The notes under the pieces: model-generated
The model's database searches: none
What the model was told of the DNA's origin: nothing
Seen by the model: only the letters and a program-made list of their open reading frames with translations
Source of the DNA: Chryseobacterium gambrini
GTDB lineage: Bacteria > Bacteroidota > Bacteroidia > Flavobacteriales > Weeksellaceae
Assembly (NCBI RefSeq): GCF_900156825.1
Contig: NZ_FTOV01000007.1
Coordinates: 1-64,000, forward strand
Direction of reading: 5' to 3'
Length of the DNA: 64,000 nucleotides
Part shown: piece after piece, positions 28,108 to 37,384 of the stretch
Numbering within the stretch: the first letter of the stretch is position 1
Layout of the letters: each line of letters opens with the position of its first letter
Program-made: the position numbers and the translations under genes

Positions 28108-30366
28108 ATGGAAACACAAAAGTTTAGTTATGACAACAGTATTGTTCGGGCATTCCTCTATGCGACCGTTGCTTTCGGGATCATAGGATTTCTGTTCGGA
28201 CTTACGGCGGCATTAATGCTTTTCTATCCTGAGCTTCCGGAATTCTTTTTTGGAACAGACGATACAACCATTAATAGTTTAGGTGGAAGTATCCAGGGAT
28301 TGATTAATACTCATGGAGCGTTCGGGTTCGGAAGAATCAGAATGTTGCACACAACCACTGTAATCTTTGCGTTCGTAATGAATATCGTTTATGTGGGAGT
28401 TTATTACTCTTTACAGCGATTACTGAAAACTAGAATGTACAGTGATACATTGTCCTGGATCCACTTCTGGACATGGCAGATTATGATTCTTGTAACGTAC
28501 GTTACGTTCTTTATGGGAATCAACACTTCTAAGGAATACGCGGAACACGAATGGCCGATTGATATCTTGATCGCATTCTCATGGATCATTTTCGGAGCCA
28601 ATATGTTCTTAACGATTGCAAGAAGAAGAGTAAGACACCTTTATGTAGCCATCTGGTTCTACATCGGTACATGGATCGCAGTTGCAATGCTGCACATCTT
28701 CAATAACCTTGAGGTACCATTATCTTTCACAGGATGGAAATCTTATTCTGCTTATGCAGGGGTAAAAGATGCCATCGTACAATGGTGGTATGGTCACAAT
28801 GCGGTAGCATTCGTATTGACGACTCCGGTTCTTGGTTTGATGTATTACTTCTTACCAAAAGCTGCGGACAGACCGGTTTTCTCGTATAAACTGTCTATCA
28901 TTCACTTCTGGTCATTAATTTTCGTTTATATCTGGGCTGGTCCTCACCACCTTCAGTATACGGCTTTACCAGCTTGGGCACAGGCGGTGGGAACAGGTTT
29001 CTCTATCATGCTTATTGCTCCGTCTTGGGGAGGTATGCTTAACGGTCTTCTTACCTTAAGAGGAGCTTGGGATAAAGTAAGAGAAAATCCTATTCTTAAG
29101 TTCTTTGTTGTGGCTGTAACATGCTACGGTATGGCAACTTTTGAAGGTCCGCTTTTGGCAACAAAAAACATTAACAAAATCGGTCACTTTACAGACTGGG
29201 TTATCGGTCACGTACACTTAGGTGCATTAGGATGGAATGGTTTCATGGCATTCGGTGTAATCTATTACCTGATCCCAATCTTATGGAGAACGAAATTATA
29301 TTCTACAAAATTAGCTAACTGGCATTTCTGGTTAGGAACATTAGGTATCATTTTCTATGCAGTACCAATGTATATTTCAGGTTTCACTCAGGGGTTAATG
29401 TGGAAACAGTTCAACCCGGACGGAACTTTGGTTTGGAAAAACTGGTTAGATACTGTAACAGCGGTTATTCCTTACTTCAAAATGAGATTCGTAGGAGGAT
29501 TATTCTATCTTTCAGGAGCAATCTTAATGGTAGTAAACTTAGTGGCTACGGTAAGAAAAGGATCATTCCAGAAAGATGTACCTGCTGAAGCACCTGCATT
29601 GGCAAACATCAGCGGAAAACGTAAAGAAGGAGAAGGAACTCACCTTTGGTTAGAAAGAACTCCTGTATTATTAGGTATTTTATCTTTATTAACGATTTCA
29701 ATCGGTAGTATGGTAGAAATTATCCCTACCCTGTCTCTTAAGAAAAGTGTACCTACTATTTCAGCAGTAAAACCATATTCTCCATTAGAATTAGAAGGTA
29801 GAGATATCTATATCAGAGAAGGATGTAACGCTTGTCACTCGCAAATGGTAAGACCATTCAGAGATGAGATCGTAAGATTTAACGGTAAAAACGGACAGTA
29901 CTCTAAAGCAGGGGAATTCGTATACGACAGACCGTTCCTTTGGGGATCTAAGAGAACTGGACCGGATTTGCACAGAGAGGGTGGTAAAAACCCAAGTTCT
30001 TGGCACTACAAACACATGTATAATCCAAGATCTACTTCTGCAGGTTCTATCATGCCTCGTTACCCTTGGTTAATTGCAACTGATTTAGACAGATCTAAAA
30101 TGGTTGACAAGATGAAGCTGATGAAGAGTGCTTTCGAAGTACCTTACACAAAAGCTGAAATTGATTCTGCCAACTCTTGGGCAGACAATCAGGCTTCAAA
30201 AATCGTAAGAGATATTATGTCTGAAGCACCGGATTTGAAGGAGGCTTATGCGAAGAGACCTAAAGGAGAATTAGAGAAAAAAGAAGTTGTAGCGCTTATC
30301 TCTTATCTTCAAAGATTAGGAACAGATATCAAGACAACTGAAATCAAAACAGCAAGTAATAACTAA
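28108..30366 (+). CDS. ccoNO: Fused cbb3 cytochrome oxidase subunits CcoN and CcoO
   Basis: 752 aa. Residues 1-480 form the heme-copper oxidase catalytic subunit CcoN: many transmembrane helices, with histidine-bearing segments WWYGHNAVAF, WAGPHHLQYT, IGHVHLGALGWNGF and WHFWLGTLG. Residues from about 520 correspond to CcoO, a membrane-anchored monoheme cytochrome c with CNACH at about 573-577 followed by SQMVRPFRDE and a distal Met region. In Proteobacteria these are two proteins; a single fused chain is the usual Bacteroidota form. The enzyme is the high-affinity terminal oxidase for low oxygen. The chain is intact and starts 5 bases after ccoS. Confidence 0.96.
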   Translation: METQKFSYDNSIVRAFLYATVAFGIIGFLFGLTAALMLFYPELPEFFFGTDDTTINSLGGSIQGLINTHGAFGFGRIRMLHTTTVIFAFVMNIVYVGVYYSLQRLLKTRMYSDTLSWIHFWTWQIMILVTYVTFFMGINTSKEYAEHEWPIDILIAFSWIIFGANMFLTIARRRVRHLYVAIWFYIGTWIAVAMLHIFNNLEVPLSFTGWKSYSAYAGVKDAIVQWWYGHNAVAFVLTTPVLGLMYYFLPKAADRPVFSYKLSIIHFWSLIFVYIWAGPHHLQYTALPAWAQAVGTGFSIMLIAPSWGGMLNGLLTLRGAWDKVRENPILKFFVVAVTCYGMATFEGPLLATKNINKIGHFTDWVIGHVHLGALGWNGFMAFGVIYYLIPILWRTKLYSTKLANWHFWLGTLGIIFYAVPMYISGFTQGLMWKQFNPDGTLVWKNWLDTVTAVIPYFKMRFVGGLFYLSGAILMVVNLVATVRKGSFQKDVPAEAPALANISGKRKEGEGTHLWLERTPVLLGILSLLTISIGSMVEIIPTLSLKKSVPTISAVKPYSPLELEGRDIYIREGCNACHSQMVRPFRDEIVRFNGKNGQYSKAGEFVYDRPFLWGSKRTGPDLHREGGKNPSSWHYKHMYNPRSTSAGSIMPRYPWLIATDLDRSKMVDKMKLMKSAFEVPYTKAEIDSANSWADNQASKIVRDIMSEAPDLKEAYAKRPKGELEKKEVVALISYLQRLGTDIKTTEIKTASNN

Positions 30367-30386
30367 CATATTAAAAGGTTCACATC

Positions 30387-30587
30387 ATGATACCTCAGAA
30401 TTTTAAAGACATCTTATCCAATACAGAAAATGCTGGTTTTTACCAGACTTTGGCTCTGATTTTCTTTATGCTGTTCTTCATCGCTCTGGTAATTTATGTT
30501 TTTAGCAAGCCTAAAAAGTATTATAAAGAGGAAGAGGAAGCACCTCTGCAGGATGACAATGATGACGATTTTAATTTAAAAAATTAA
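30387..30587 (+). CDS. ccoQ: CcoQ-like small subunit of cbb3 oxidase
   Basis: 66 aa, a single transmembrane helix (residues 20-41) followed by FSKPKKYYKEEEEAP and an acidic Asp-rich tail. Size, topology and position between ccoNO and ccoP match CcoQ/FixQ, which stabilises the oxidase. The sequence is little conserved, so the name rests mainly on synteny. Confidence 0.82.
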   Translation: MIPQNFKDILSNTENAGFYQTLALIFFMLFFIALVIYVFSKPKKYYKEEEEAPLQDDNDDDFNLKN

Positions 30588-30597
30588 ACTACTTATT

Positions 30598-31479
30598 ATG
30601 AAACAAAGAACACCGGTTGTTATAAACATTTTAATAATAATTGGACTTTTAATAGTTTTTTATTATCTGTTTGTACAAAGCTATGATTTCCTATCTTCTC
30701 CTTATTTCTGGGGAACTGTAGTAATCGGAGGTATTTTAGCTTATATCCACAGTGCAATCGGAGATTTAATTGAGAACAATAAATTCAAAAAATTATCTCC
30801 TGAAGAAAAGGCGGCTTATTTAGCTGAAAAGAAAGTACCTTACTTTACAAGATTATATAATGCAGCATTCAAAAAGCAATCTGCAGCAGAAGAAAAAGAT
30901 ATTCTTATCGACCACGGTTTCGACGGAATCATGGAGCTGGATAACCAATTGCCAAAATGGTGGGTAGGTTTATTCTATTTTGGGACTGCTTTTTGTATTG
31001 TGTATGTAGCAGCATTCTCTTTTACAGATTTCGCACATCCGTTGAGCGAATATGAAAAGGAATACAAAGAACAGTTGGCAGCAATTGAGAAATACAACAG
31101 TGAGCAGCCTCCGGTAACGATTGAGACCGCTAAATATTCTGCTGATAATATTGCTGAAGGAAAAGAATTGTTCAAAACAAACTGTTCATCTTGTCACAAG
31201 GAAGATGGTAGTGGAGGTATTGGTCCAAACCTTACGGATAACTACTGGATCAACCAGCCGGAGAAAACGTTATTCAAAAACGTATTCAATATGGATTGGA
31301 ATGGTTCTCCTAACAATCCTGCGATGAGAGCATTTGGTAAGAACGGAGAAGTTTCGGGTGCTGAAATTGAAAAGATTGCAGCATATGTATATCACATCAA
31401 CCAGGAATTACCTCCGGTAACACAGGCTCAAGGTGGTGCAGCTCCTCAGGGAACAGAGGCACATTGGGAAAAAGAATAA
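30598..31479 (+). CDS. ccoP: Cbb3 oxidase subunit CcoP, monoheme form
   Basis: 293 aa. Two N-terminal hydrophobic segments, then a conserved LDNQLPKWWVGLFYFGTAFC segment that carries a further membrane helix, typical of CcoP. A cytochrome c domain follows with CSSCH at about residues 195-199 and GGIGPNLTDNYW after it. Only one CxxCH motif is present, whereas proteobacterial CcoP has two. The single-heme form is common in Bacteroidota. It passes electrons from a periplasmic donor to CcoO/CcoN. The next gene, ccoG, is separated by a strong terminator-like hairpin. Confidence 0.93.
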   Translation: MKQRTPVVINILIIIGLLIVFYYLFVQSYDFLSSPYFWGTVVIGGILAYIHSAIGDLIENNKFKKLSPEEKAAYLAEKKVPYFTRLYNAAFKKQSAAEEKDILIDHGFDGIMELDNQLPKWWVGLFYFGTAFCIVYVAAFSFTDFAHPLSEYEKEYKEQLAAIEKYNSEQPPVTIETAKYSADNIAEGKELFKTNCSSCHKEDGSGGIGPNLTDNYWINQPEKTLFKNVFNMDWNGSPNNPAMRAFGKNGEVSGAEIEKIAAYVYHINQELPPVTQAQGGAAPQGTEAHWEKE

Positions 31480-31505
31480 TTTAACTTAAATAAATTAAAG
31501 CATAT

Positions 31506-31563
31506 GAAAAACATAGTTTGTTATTAAATAAAAAATAGTAACGAATTATGTTTTTCTTTTTTT
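31506..31563 (+). terminator. Terminator or attenuator between ccoP and ccoG with a tiny leader-like ORF
   Basis: 20-base arms (31506-31525 with 31537-31556) pair with about three mismatches and are followed by seven or eight T. This is a good intrinsic terminator inside the cco cluster. A seven-codon frame ATG…TAA (31504-31527, MKNIVCY) overlaps the left arm exactly. A ribosome on it would block the hairpin. No other feature is seen in 31480-31577. Confidence 0.75.
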
Positions 31564-31577
31564 AAAAACTATCACAA

Positions 31578-33032
31578 ATGTCAGATATAGAAGAAACAGA
31601 AGTACGCGGCGGACAGGGACAAGTTCTGGACCCTGAAACTTACAGAGATTCTATCGGGACAATGGAACAATCCGGTAAGAGGAAGTGGGTTTTTCCCAGA
31701 AAACCAAAAGGGAAACACACCAACTATAGAAACATTGTAAGCTATGTTTTACTGCTCATTTATTTTGCAGTGCCATTCATCAAGATTAATGGCAATCCTC
31801 TTATTTTATTTAATGTAATTGACAGGGAGTTCTTCATCTTTGGACAGCCTTTTTATCCACAGGACTTTTTCATCCTTACGCTCGGAGCAATTACTTCTTT
31901 AATATTCATCATCATTTTTACGATGGCCTTCGGAAGAATTTTCTGCGGATGGATTTGTCCTCAGACAATTTTTTTAGAATTTATCTTCCGTAAAATAGAT
32001 TATCTTATTGAGGGAGACCGAAACAAGCAGATGAAGCTTGACCGACAGGAGTGGAACAGCGAAAAGATCTGGAAAAGAAGTCTTAAATGGACGATCTTTA
32101 TGGTAATTTCATTAATTATTACCCACTTCATGTTCATGTATATTGTGGGATATGAAGAAGTGTTCAGAATAGTTTCTGAAGGTCCGTTTGCCAATCCTAC
32201 CAACTTTATTGTGATGATTCTTCTGACGGCAGCATTTTACTTTGTATTTGCATGGTTCAGAGAACAGGTTTGTACGCTGGTTTGTCCTTACGGAAGATTA
32301 CAGGGAGTTTTAATTGATAAAGACACCATTAATGTTTTCTACGATTTTAAAAGAGGTGAAAACAGAGCAAAATGGAGAAAAGGAGAAGACAGAAAAGCCG
32401 CCGGAAAAGGGGACTGTATAGACTGCCATCAATGTGTGGTGGTTTGTCCTACAGGGATTGACATCAGAGACGGACAACAGCTGGAATGTGTAAACTGTAC
32501 AGCCTGTATTGACGCCTGTGATGAAGTTATGGAAAAAGTAGGTCTTCCGAAAGGACTGATAAGATATGCCACTGAAAATGAAATAGAAAAAGAGACCGAG
32601 TTTAAATTTACCGGCAGAATGAAAGGCTTTGCGGTAGTTCTTTTACTGCTTACAGGATTTTTAGGGTATCTTCTGACGAGCAGAGCCGAATTGGAAGCCA
32701 AATTCATTAAGCCCGCGGGAAGTACTTTCTTCGTGAGAGACGGAAAAATTACCAATACTTACAATTATACCTTTTTAAATAAGACCAACGAGAAAAAAAT
32801 TGTAACCATTAAAGTTATTGAGCCGAAACATGGAGAGGTGATCTACAGTGCATCTAGCAAGATTCCGGTAGACAGAGATAAAATTACCAAAGGAACCATC
32901 AATATCAGTTTTCCTGAGAATGAAATGACGCTATCCAAGCAGAATATTACGATCGGGGTTTATGATATGAAGGGCAATCTGGTAGATTCATACAAAACAT
33001 ATTTTGAAGGACCATTCAAATTACAATTTTAA
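31578..33032 (+). CDS. ccoG: Cytochrome c oxidase accessory protein CcoG
   Basis: 484 aa polyferredoxin-like membrane protein with several transmembrane helices. Cysteine groups CGWICPQT and CTLVCPYGR lie on the membrane part, followed by a dicluster ferredoxin segment CIDCHQCVVVCP…CVNCTACIDACD. A C-terminal Ig-like periplasmic domain (CcoG_C) follows. CcoG is implicated in Cu(II) reduction and copper delivery for cbb3 oxidase assembly. It is followed by ccoH after 9 bases. Confidence 0.95.
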   Translation: MSDIEETEVRGGQGQVLDPETYRDSIGTMEQSGKRKWVFPRKPKGKHTNYRNIVSYVLLLIYFAVPFIKINGNPLILFNVIDREFFIFGQPFYPQDFFILTLGAITSLIFIIIFTMAFGRIFCGWICPQTIFLEFIFRKIDYLIEGDRNKQMKLDRQEWNSEKIWKRSLKWTIFMVISLIITHFMFMYIVGYEEVFRIVSEGPFANPTNFIVMILLTAAFYFVFAWFREQVCTLVCPYGRLQGVLIDKDTINVFYDFKRGENRAKWRKGEDRKAAGKGDCIDCHQCVVVCPTGIDIRDGQQLECVNCTACIDACDEVMEKVGLPKGLIRYATENEIEKETEFKFTGRMKGFAVVLLLLTGFLGYLLTSRAELEAKFIKPAGSTFFVRDGKITNTYNYTFLNKTNEKKIVTIKVIEPKHGEVIYSASSKIPVDRDKITKGTINISFPENEMTLSKQNITIGVYDMKGNLVDSYKTYFEGPFKLQF

Positions 33033-33041
33033 TTTTTAGAA

Positions 33042-33494
33042 ATGAAAAACTTTAATTGGGGACACGGTGTAATTATCGCTTTAGCATCATTTATGATCTT
33101 TATTTTATCCATGATGTTTCTTTTTCCGAACGGACAGAAGAATTCTGAAATGGTAACCGATAATTACTATGAAGAAGAACTGAAATATCAGGACGTGATT
33201 GATGCTAAAAAACGGGCAGATGAATTAAAGGAAAAACCTGCTTACAGCCAAAATCCATCAGGGATCAGAATCACTTTTCCGAAAGACTACAATAATTCTA
33301 ATACCAAAGTGAAATTTGTGCTGAACAGAACCGACGATCAGAATCTGGATGTTCACAAAACAGTTCAGCTCGATGCCAATCAGTCTTTTTTAATTCCTGC
33401 ACAGGTTCTGAAATTGGGGAACTATACCCTTCGTTTGAACTGGACAAAAGATAAAACGGACTACAGAATGGATTATGATGTGATATGGAAATAG
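33042..33494 (+). CDS. ccoH: FixH/CcoH-family cbb3 assembly protein
   Basis: 150 aa. One N-terminal transmembrane segment (residues 8-29), then a periplasmic beta-rich domain with the family-typical NYYEEELKYQDVIDAKKRA opening. FixH/CcoH proteins assist maturation of cbb3 oxidase. Its end overlaps the next gene by 10 bases, so the two are translationally coupled. Confidence 0.9.
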   Translation: MKNFNWGHGVIIALASFMIFILSMMFLFPNGQKNSEMVTDNYYEEELKYQDVIDAKKRADELKEKPAYSQNPSGIRITFPKDYNNSNTKVKFVLNRTDDQNLDVHKTVQLDANQSFLIPAQVLKLGNYTLRLNWTKDKTDYRMDYDVIWK

Positions 33495-34252
33495 CACTTG
33501 TAATATCGGCAATCGGACTGGGTTTTGCATCAGGATTCCACTGTATCGGAATGTGCGGACCTATTGCATTGTCGATGGGATTAACAAAAAAACAGGCAAC
33601 CAACTTTTATCTTCAGAATCTTACTTACCAGTTCGGGAGAATTTTTACCTATTCCCTTTTGGGAGCAATTCTGGGAATTATCGGAGAAGGTTTTGAAATG
33701 GCAGGTTTTCAGAAATATCTTACGATTGCTGTAGGAATTCTGCTAATCGTTATGGCTGTTTTTTCATTTGGGGGAAAAGATTTTGCTTCAAAAATTCCGT
33801 TTTTCTCGAAATTTTTATTCAAAGTAAAATCCAATCTGGGCAGACTGCTTCAAAAGGCAGATTACCGCTCAAGATTCACAACAGGTCTTCTGAATGGCTT
33901 TTTACCCTGCGGAATGGTGTATATGGCTTTAACGGCAAGCTTAGCAAGCGGAGGAATATGGCAGGGCGCTTTATATATGGCTTTATTTGGTTTGGGAACA
34001 CTTCCGTTTATGTTTACAGTTGTTTTGGTCGGAAATCTCATGAATCAGGCTTTTCGGGTAAAAGTTTTAAAAGTGATTCCGATTGTGATGATTATTTTGG
34101 GCGGACTTTTTATTGTGAGAGGAATGGAACTGGGAATTCCCTACATTTCTCCTAGAGCAGAAGCCATGACCATTTCAAAAGACAATCAGGGAGACTGTCA
34201 TTTGCCGGGAGATCACAGTACTCACAATCACGATAATACGAATTGTCATTAG
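33485..34252 (+). CDS. SafE/UreH-like (COG2836) membrane protein with His-rich tail
   Basis: 255 aa with about six transmembrane helices. The conserved FHCIGMCGPIALSMG motif near residue 19 and GLLNGFLPCGMVYMAL near residue 135 mark the sulfite-exporter/UreH-like family found at the end of Bacteroidota cco operons. The C-terminus is a histidine- and cysteine-rich tail (DCHLPGDHSTHNHDNTNCH), suggestive of metal binding. A role in copper or other metal handling for oxidase assembly is a plausible inference from context. A strong terminator follows. Confidence 0.88.
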   Translation: MEIALVISAIGLGFASGFHCIGMCGPIALSMGLTKKQATNFYLQNLTYQFGRIFTYSLLGAILGIIGEGFEMAGFQKYLTIAVGILLIVMAVFSFGGKDFASKIPFFSKFLFKVKSNLGRLLQKADYRSRFTTGLLNGFLPCGMVYMALTASLASGGIWQGALYMALFGLGTLPFMFTVVLVGNLMNQAFRVKVLKVIPIVMIILGGLFIVRGMELGIPYISPRAEAMTISKDNQGDCHLPGDHSTHNHDNTNCH

Positions 34253-34281
34253 TAGTAAATAATGGCTAAATTTAAAAGATT

Positions 34282-34312
34282 AAACCCTCCGGAGTCTATC
34301 CGGAGGGTTTTT
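34282..34312 (+). terminator. Intrinsic terminator closing the cco cluster
   Basis: Perfect 11-bp GC-rich stem (34282-34292 with 34300-34310), a 7-base loop and a T-run. Confidence 0.93.
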
Positions 34313-34489
34313 AATTATAACTCTAAAAAGGATCAAATTGAAGATTAAAATTATACAAATCACATACATAACAATTTATTAACATAAAAATTATATTAAA
34401 TATTTAATACAATTACTAATATTATTTTTTAAATACGATTTTATTATACAATCAATTTCGTATCTTTATTGTAACTAAAAATTTAATAT

Positions 34490-35434
34490 ATGTATATAAA
34501 GCTACCTTTTCCCACATTTCAGAAAATTCAAAAACATCAAACACTAGGCTACCTTCGTAAAATGGCATGTCATGCGTTTACGGTTGGTACTATTTTATTT
34601 TTTTCAGCAACGAAAGCCCAAACTTCAGTAACTGTTCCTAATTTGACTTCAGCAGCAGCCTTTACAGGACCGTTTGCCAATTCTACCAGAACTTACCAAC
34701 TGATTATTGATGACTCTCAGCTTACTGCTTTATCAGGAAAGTATCTTACTTCAATATCACTTAGGATTCCTACAAGCGCAGCCTCTGCATGGCCTGCCTC
34801 AAATACAACCTATCCGGATTATCAGATTTACCTTAGTGACGGCGTAGAGCCGGCTAACAGACAGCTTAATTTTGCAGCCAACGTAGTAGGAACACAGACA
34901 CAGGTTCGTTCGGGAAGTCTTTTAATACCATCAGGTGCCGTTACGAACAATGGAAGTTTCAGTTTTGATATAAATTTCAATACTCCTTATTTATATACAG
35001 GTACTAATCTTGTAATAGAAATACGTCATACCGGAAGCAACGGAACAACAACTTCTGTTGATGCAGTAGGAACAGGTGTTTCGGGATATGGTACACTTTT
35101 TACCGCTTGCTGGTCGAGCTCAACCTCTGTACTGCAAGGAAACTTTTCTTATGTGAAAATTAATTCCGGAAGTGTGTTGGGTGTGAAGTCTGTTGAAATA
35201 GATGGAGGATCCTCTGTTTATCCTAATCCTGTAAAAGACCTGTTATATGTAAAATCAGCTAACGATATAGTGGAATTAAATATTTTCAATATGGTTGGCC
35301 AAAAAATTTATTCGCAAAAGAATTCAGTTAAAAATCCACAGCTGAATGCATCAGGTTTAGCCAAAGGAAATTATATTTTACAAATGATTGACAAAAACGG
35401 AAACTCAACGTCAACACGATTCATTAAAGATTAA
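34490..35434 (+). CDS. Secreted protein with T9SS type A sorting domain
   Basis: 314 aa. A long N-region precedes a signal peptide ending ATKAQ; an internal ATG (MACHAFTVG) would give a shorter, more usual signal. The middle (about residues 50-225) is a beta-rich, Ser/Thr-rich domain I do not recognise. The last 75 residues form a T9SS C-terminal domain: SSVYPNPVKDLLYV, VELNIFNMVGQKIYS, LAKGNYILQMIDKNG and a terminal KD. Such domains direct secretion through the type IX system and are then removed. It stands alone between two terminators. The function is unknown. Confidence 0.85.
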   Translation: MYIKLPFPTFQKIQKHQTLGYLRKMACHAFTVGTILFFSATKAQTSVTVPNLTSAAAFTGPFANSTRTYQLIIDDSQLTALSGKYLTSISLRIPTSAASAWPASNTTYPDYQIYLSDGVEPANRQLNFAANVVGTQTQVRSGSLLIPSGAVTNNGSFSFDINFNTPYLYTGTNLVIEIRHTGSNGTTTSVDAVGTGVSGYGTLFTACWSSSTSVLQGNFSYVKINSGSVLGVKSVEIDGGSSVYPNPVKDLLYVKSANDIVELNIFNMVGQKIYSQKNSVKNPQLNASGLAKGNYILQMIDKNGNSTSTRFIKD

Positions 35435-35476
35435 TCATGAATTGATTTCAAATGAAATCGTTTAGATAAACCAAAT

Positions 35477-35509
35477 AAAAAAACCACTGAACAACAGTGG
35501 TTTTTTTTT
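35477..35509. terminator. Bidirectional intrinsic terminator between the T9SS gene and serS
   Basis: AAAAAAACCACTG / CAGTGGTTTTTTT stem (35477-35489 with 35495-35507) with a 5-base loop and T-runs available on both strands. The flanking genes converge on it. Confidence 0.9.
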
Positions 35510-35530
35510 ATATATAGACAAAAATTTTCT

Positions 35531-36799
35531 TTAGCTGATCAAATCAAACTTCGCATATTCAGCGACTTTCTTCGGAAGTTTAATTCCTTCCTCTGTCTGA
35601 TTATTTTCCAGCAAAGCAGCCATAATTCTTGGCAATGCCATTGCAGAACCGTTCAGTGTGTGTACCAATTGAGATTTTCCGTCTGCTTTATAACGGCATT
35701 TCAGTCTGTTTGCCTGAAAGGTTTCAAAATTGGAAACAGAGCTTACCTCAAGCCATTTTTCCTGAGCTGCACTCCACACTTCGAAATCATACGTCATGGC
35801 AGAAGCAAAACCAGTGTCTCCTCCACAAAGTCTTAAAACTCTATATGGCAATTCAAGGTCGCTTAAGATTTCTTTGATGTGTTCTACCATTTCTTCTAAA
35901 ACTTCATAAGAATTTTCCGGTTTTTCAATTCTTACGATCTCAACTTTTTCAAACTGATGAAGACGATTCAAACCTCTTACATGTGATCCGTAACTTCCCG
36001 CTTCTCTTCTGTAGCATTGAGAGAATGCTGTATTTTTTACCGGCAGATCTTTTTCCTCAAATAATACGTCGCGGTACAAATTCGTTACCGGAACTTCTGC
36101 GGTAGGAATCAGATATAAATCATCTAATCCGATATGATACATCTGCCCTTCTTTATCCGGCAACTGTCCTGTTCCGTATCCAGAAGCTTCATTTACAACG
36201 TGAGGAGGATTCACTTCCATGTATCCTTTTTCAATATTTTTATCAAGGAAATACTGAACCAAAGCTCTCTGCAATCTTGCGCCTTTTCCTAAATATACCG
36301 GAAAACCTGCTCCGGCAATTTTTACGCCCAATTCAAAATCGATAAGATTGTATTTTTTTGCCAGTTCCCAGTGAGGAATTGCTCCTTCACCCAGACCTTC
36401 CACATCGTGAGACTGATAGATAATTTCGTTATCATCCGCAGAAGCACCATTTTTTACTTTTTCATGAGGAATGTTCGGCAATTGATACAAAATATCCAGT
36501 AATGCTTTTTCTTTTACATCTAACTGAGCTTTCAATTCCGACGTCGACTCTTTGTACTGTGCTGTTTTAGATTTTGCGGATTCTGCTTCTTCTTTTTTTC
36601 CTTCTTTCATTAAAAGCCCGATTTCTTTGGAGATTTTATTGATTTCGGAAAGTTGGGAATCCAATTCAAACTGAATTTTCTTTCTTTCTTCGTCGGTAGC
36701 AATAGCCTCGTCTACCAACTCAAGATTCTTGAATTGTCTTTTTTTAAGACCTTCTAAAACGCGCTCTTTATTGTCGCGCAAAAAATTGACTTGTAACAT
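35531..36799 (-). CDS. serS: Serine--tRNA ligase
   Basis: 422 aa class II synthetase. The N-terminal antiparallel coiled-coil arm (about residues 28-105, Glu/Lys-rich) binds the long variable arm of tRNA-Ser. The catalytic core shows motif 2 (FSQCYRREAGSYGSHVRGLNRLHQFEKVE) and motif 3 (NGSAMALPRIMAALLENNQ), with SSVSNFETFQANRLKCRYK before it. It is complete and of normal length. It is the last gene of the minus-strand cluster and ends at the bidirectional terminator. Confidence 0.97.
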   Translation of the reverse strand: MLQVNFLRDNKERVLEGLKKRQFKNLELVDEAIATDEERKKIQFELDSQLSEINKISKEIGLLMKEGKKEEAESAKSKTAQYKESTSELKAQLDVKEKALLDILYQLPNIPHEKVKNGASADDNEIIYQSHDVEGLGEGAIPHWELAKKYNLIDFELGVKIAGAGFPVYLGKGARLQRALVQYFLDKNIEKGYMEVNPPHVVNEASGYGTGQLPDKEGQMYHIGLDDLYLIPTAEVPVTNLYRDVLFEEKDLPVKNTAFSQCYRREAGSYGSHVRGLNRLHQFEKVEIVRIEKPENSYEVLEEMVEHIKEILSDLELPYRVLRLCGGDTGFASAMTYDFEVWSAAQEKWLEVSSVSNFETFQANRLKCRYKADGKSQLVHTLNGSAMALPRIMAALLENNQTEEGIKLPKKVAEYAKFDLIS

Positions 36800-36866
36800 T
36801 TTATTTAGATGTTAGTTATTAGAATGTTGAACATCAGAATGTCAACAGTTTTGCAAATGTATAAAA

Positions 36867-37370
36867 TTATTTTACGATAGTAACAACATTCGGGGAACCC
36901 GGTGTTTTGGTAAACCTTAAAGTATCGTTGTAATAGACTTTCGAGACCTCAAAAACCGAAGGCGTCATATGATACTGAATTTTCAGGGTTTCGTTAATGG
37001 TATCCAAAATGGTATTATTAAGTCTTTTCACCAGTGAAACCGTGATCACCGACTGATAGGTCTTGTTATTCGGATCTAATGTATCCAGCCCTACTCTTTT
37101 GGCACCTGCAATATATTCAATAAAAAGGGTGGAATCTGCCGTTGCCCGCAAAGTACTGCTTACCGGAGAAACATCTTTAGATCCGTTAACATCGTTCAGA
37201 GAGTACGTAAAATAGGTCTGATCTTTTTTCGCATGAAACAGATCTCGTCCTGCTCCGTTTTTCATATAAACATTCAAAATCTGATCGATTTTCTGCAAGT
37301 CTTCATCATCCGTTCTGCAGCTCAGAAAGGCACAAAAAATGACCAGAAATCCAAAAACAATATTTCTCAT
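36867..37370 (-). CDS. Putative lipoprotein, unknown function
   Basis: About 167 aa from MRNIVFGFLVIFCAFLSC. This start avoids overlap with the upstream flippase gene and gives a lipobox (FLSC, acylated Cys at about residue 18). The mature chain is beta-rich with Thr/Asp-rich strands (YFTYSLNDVNGSKDVSP, YQSVITVSLVKRL). It might be a Bacteroidota lipoprotein of the DUF4827 type, but I am not confident of that. It is tightly linked to the cell-envelope genes upstream. Confidence 0.7.
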   Translation of the reverse strand: MRNIVFGFLVIFCAFLSCRTDDEDLQKIDQILNVYMKNGAGRDLFHAKKDQTYFTYSLNDVNGSKDVSPVSSTLRATADSTLFIEYIAGAKRVGLDTLDPNNKTYQSVITVSLVKRLNNTILDTINETLKIQYHMTPSVFEVSKVYYNDTLRFTKTPGSPNVVTIVK

Positions 37371-37384
37371 GTTACAAAGATAAT

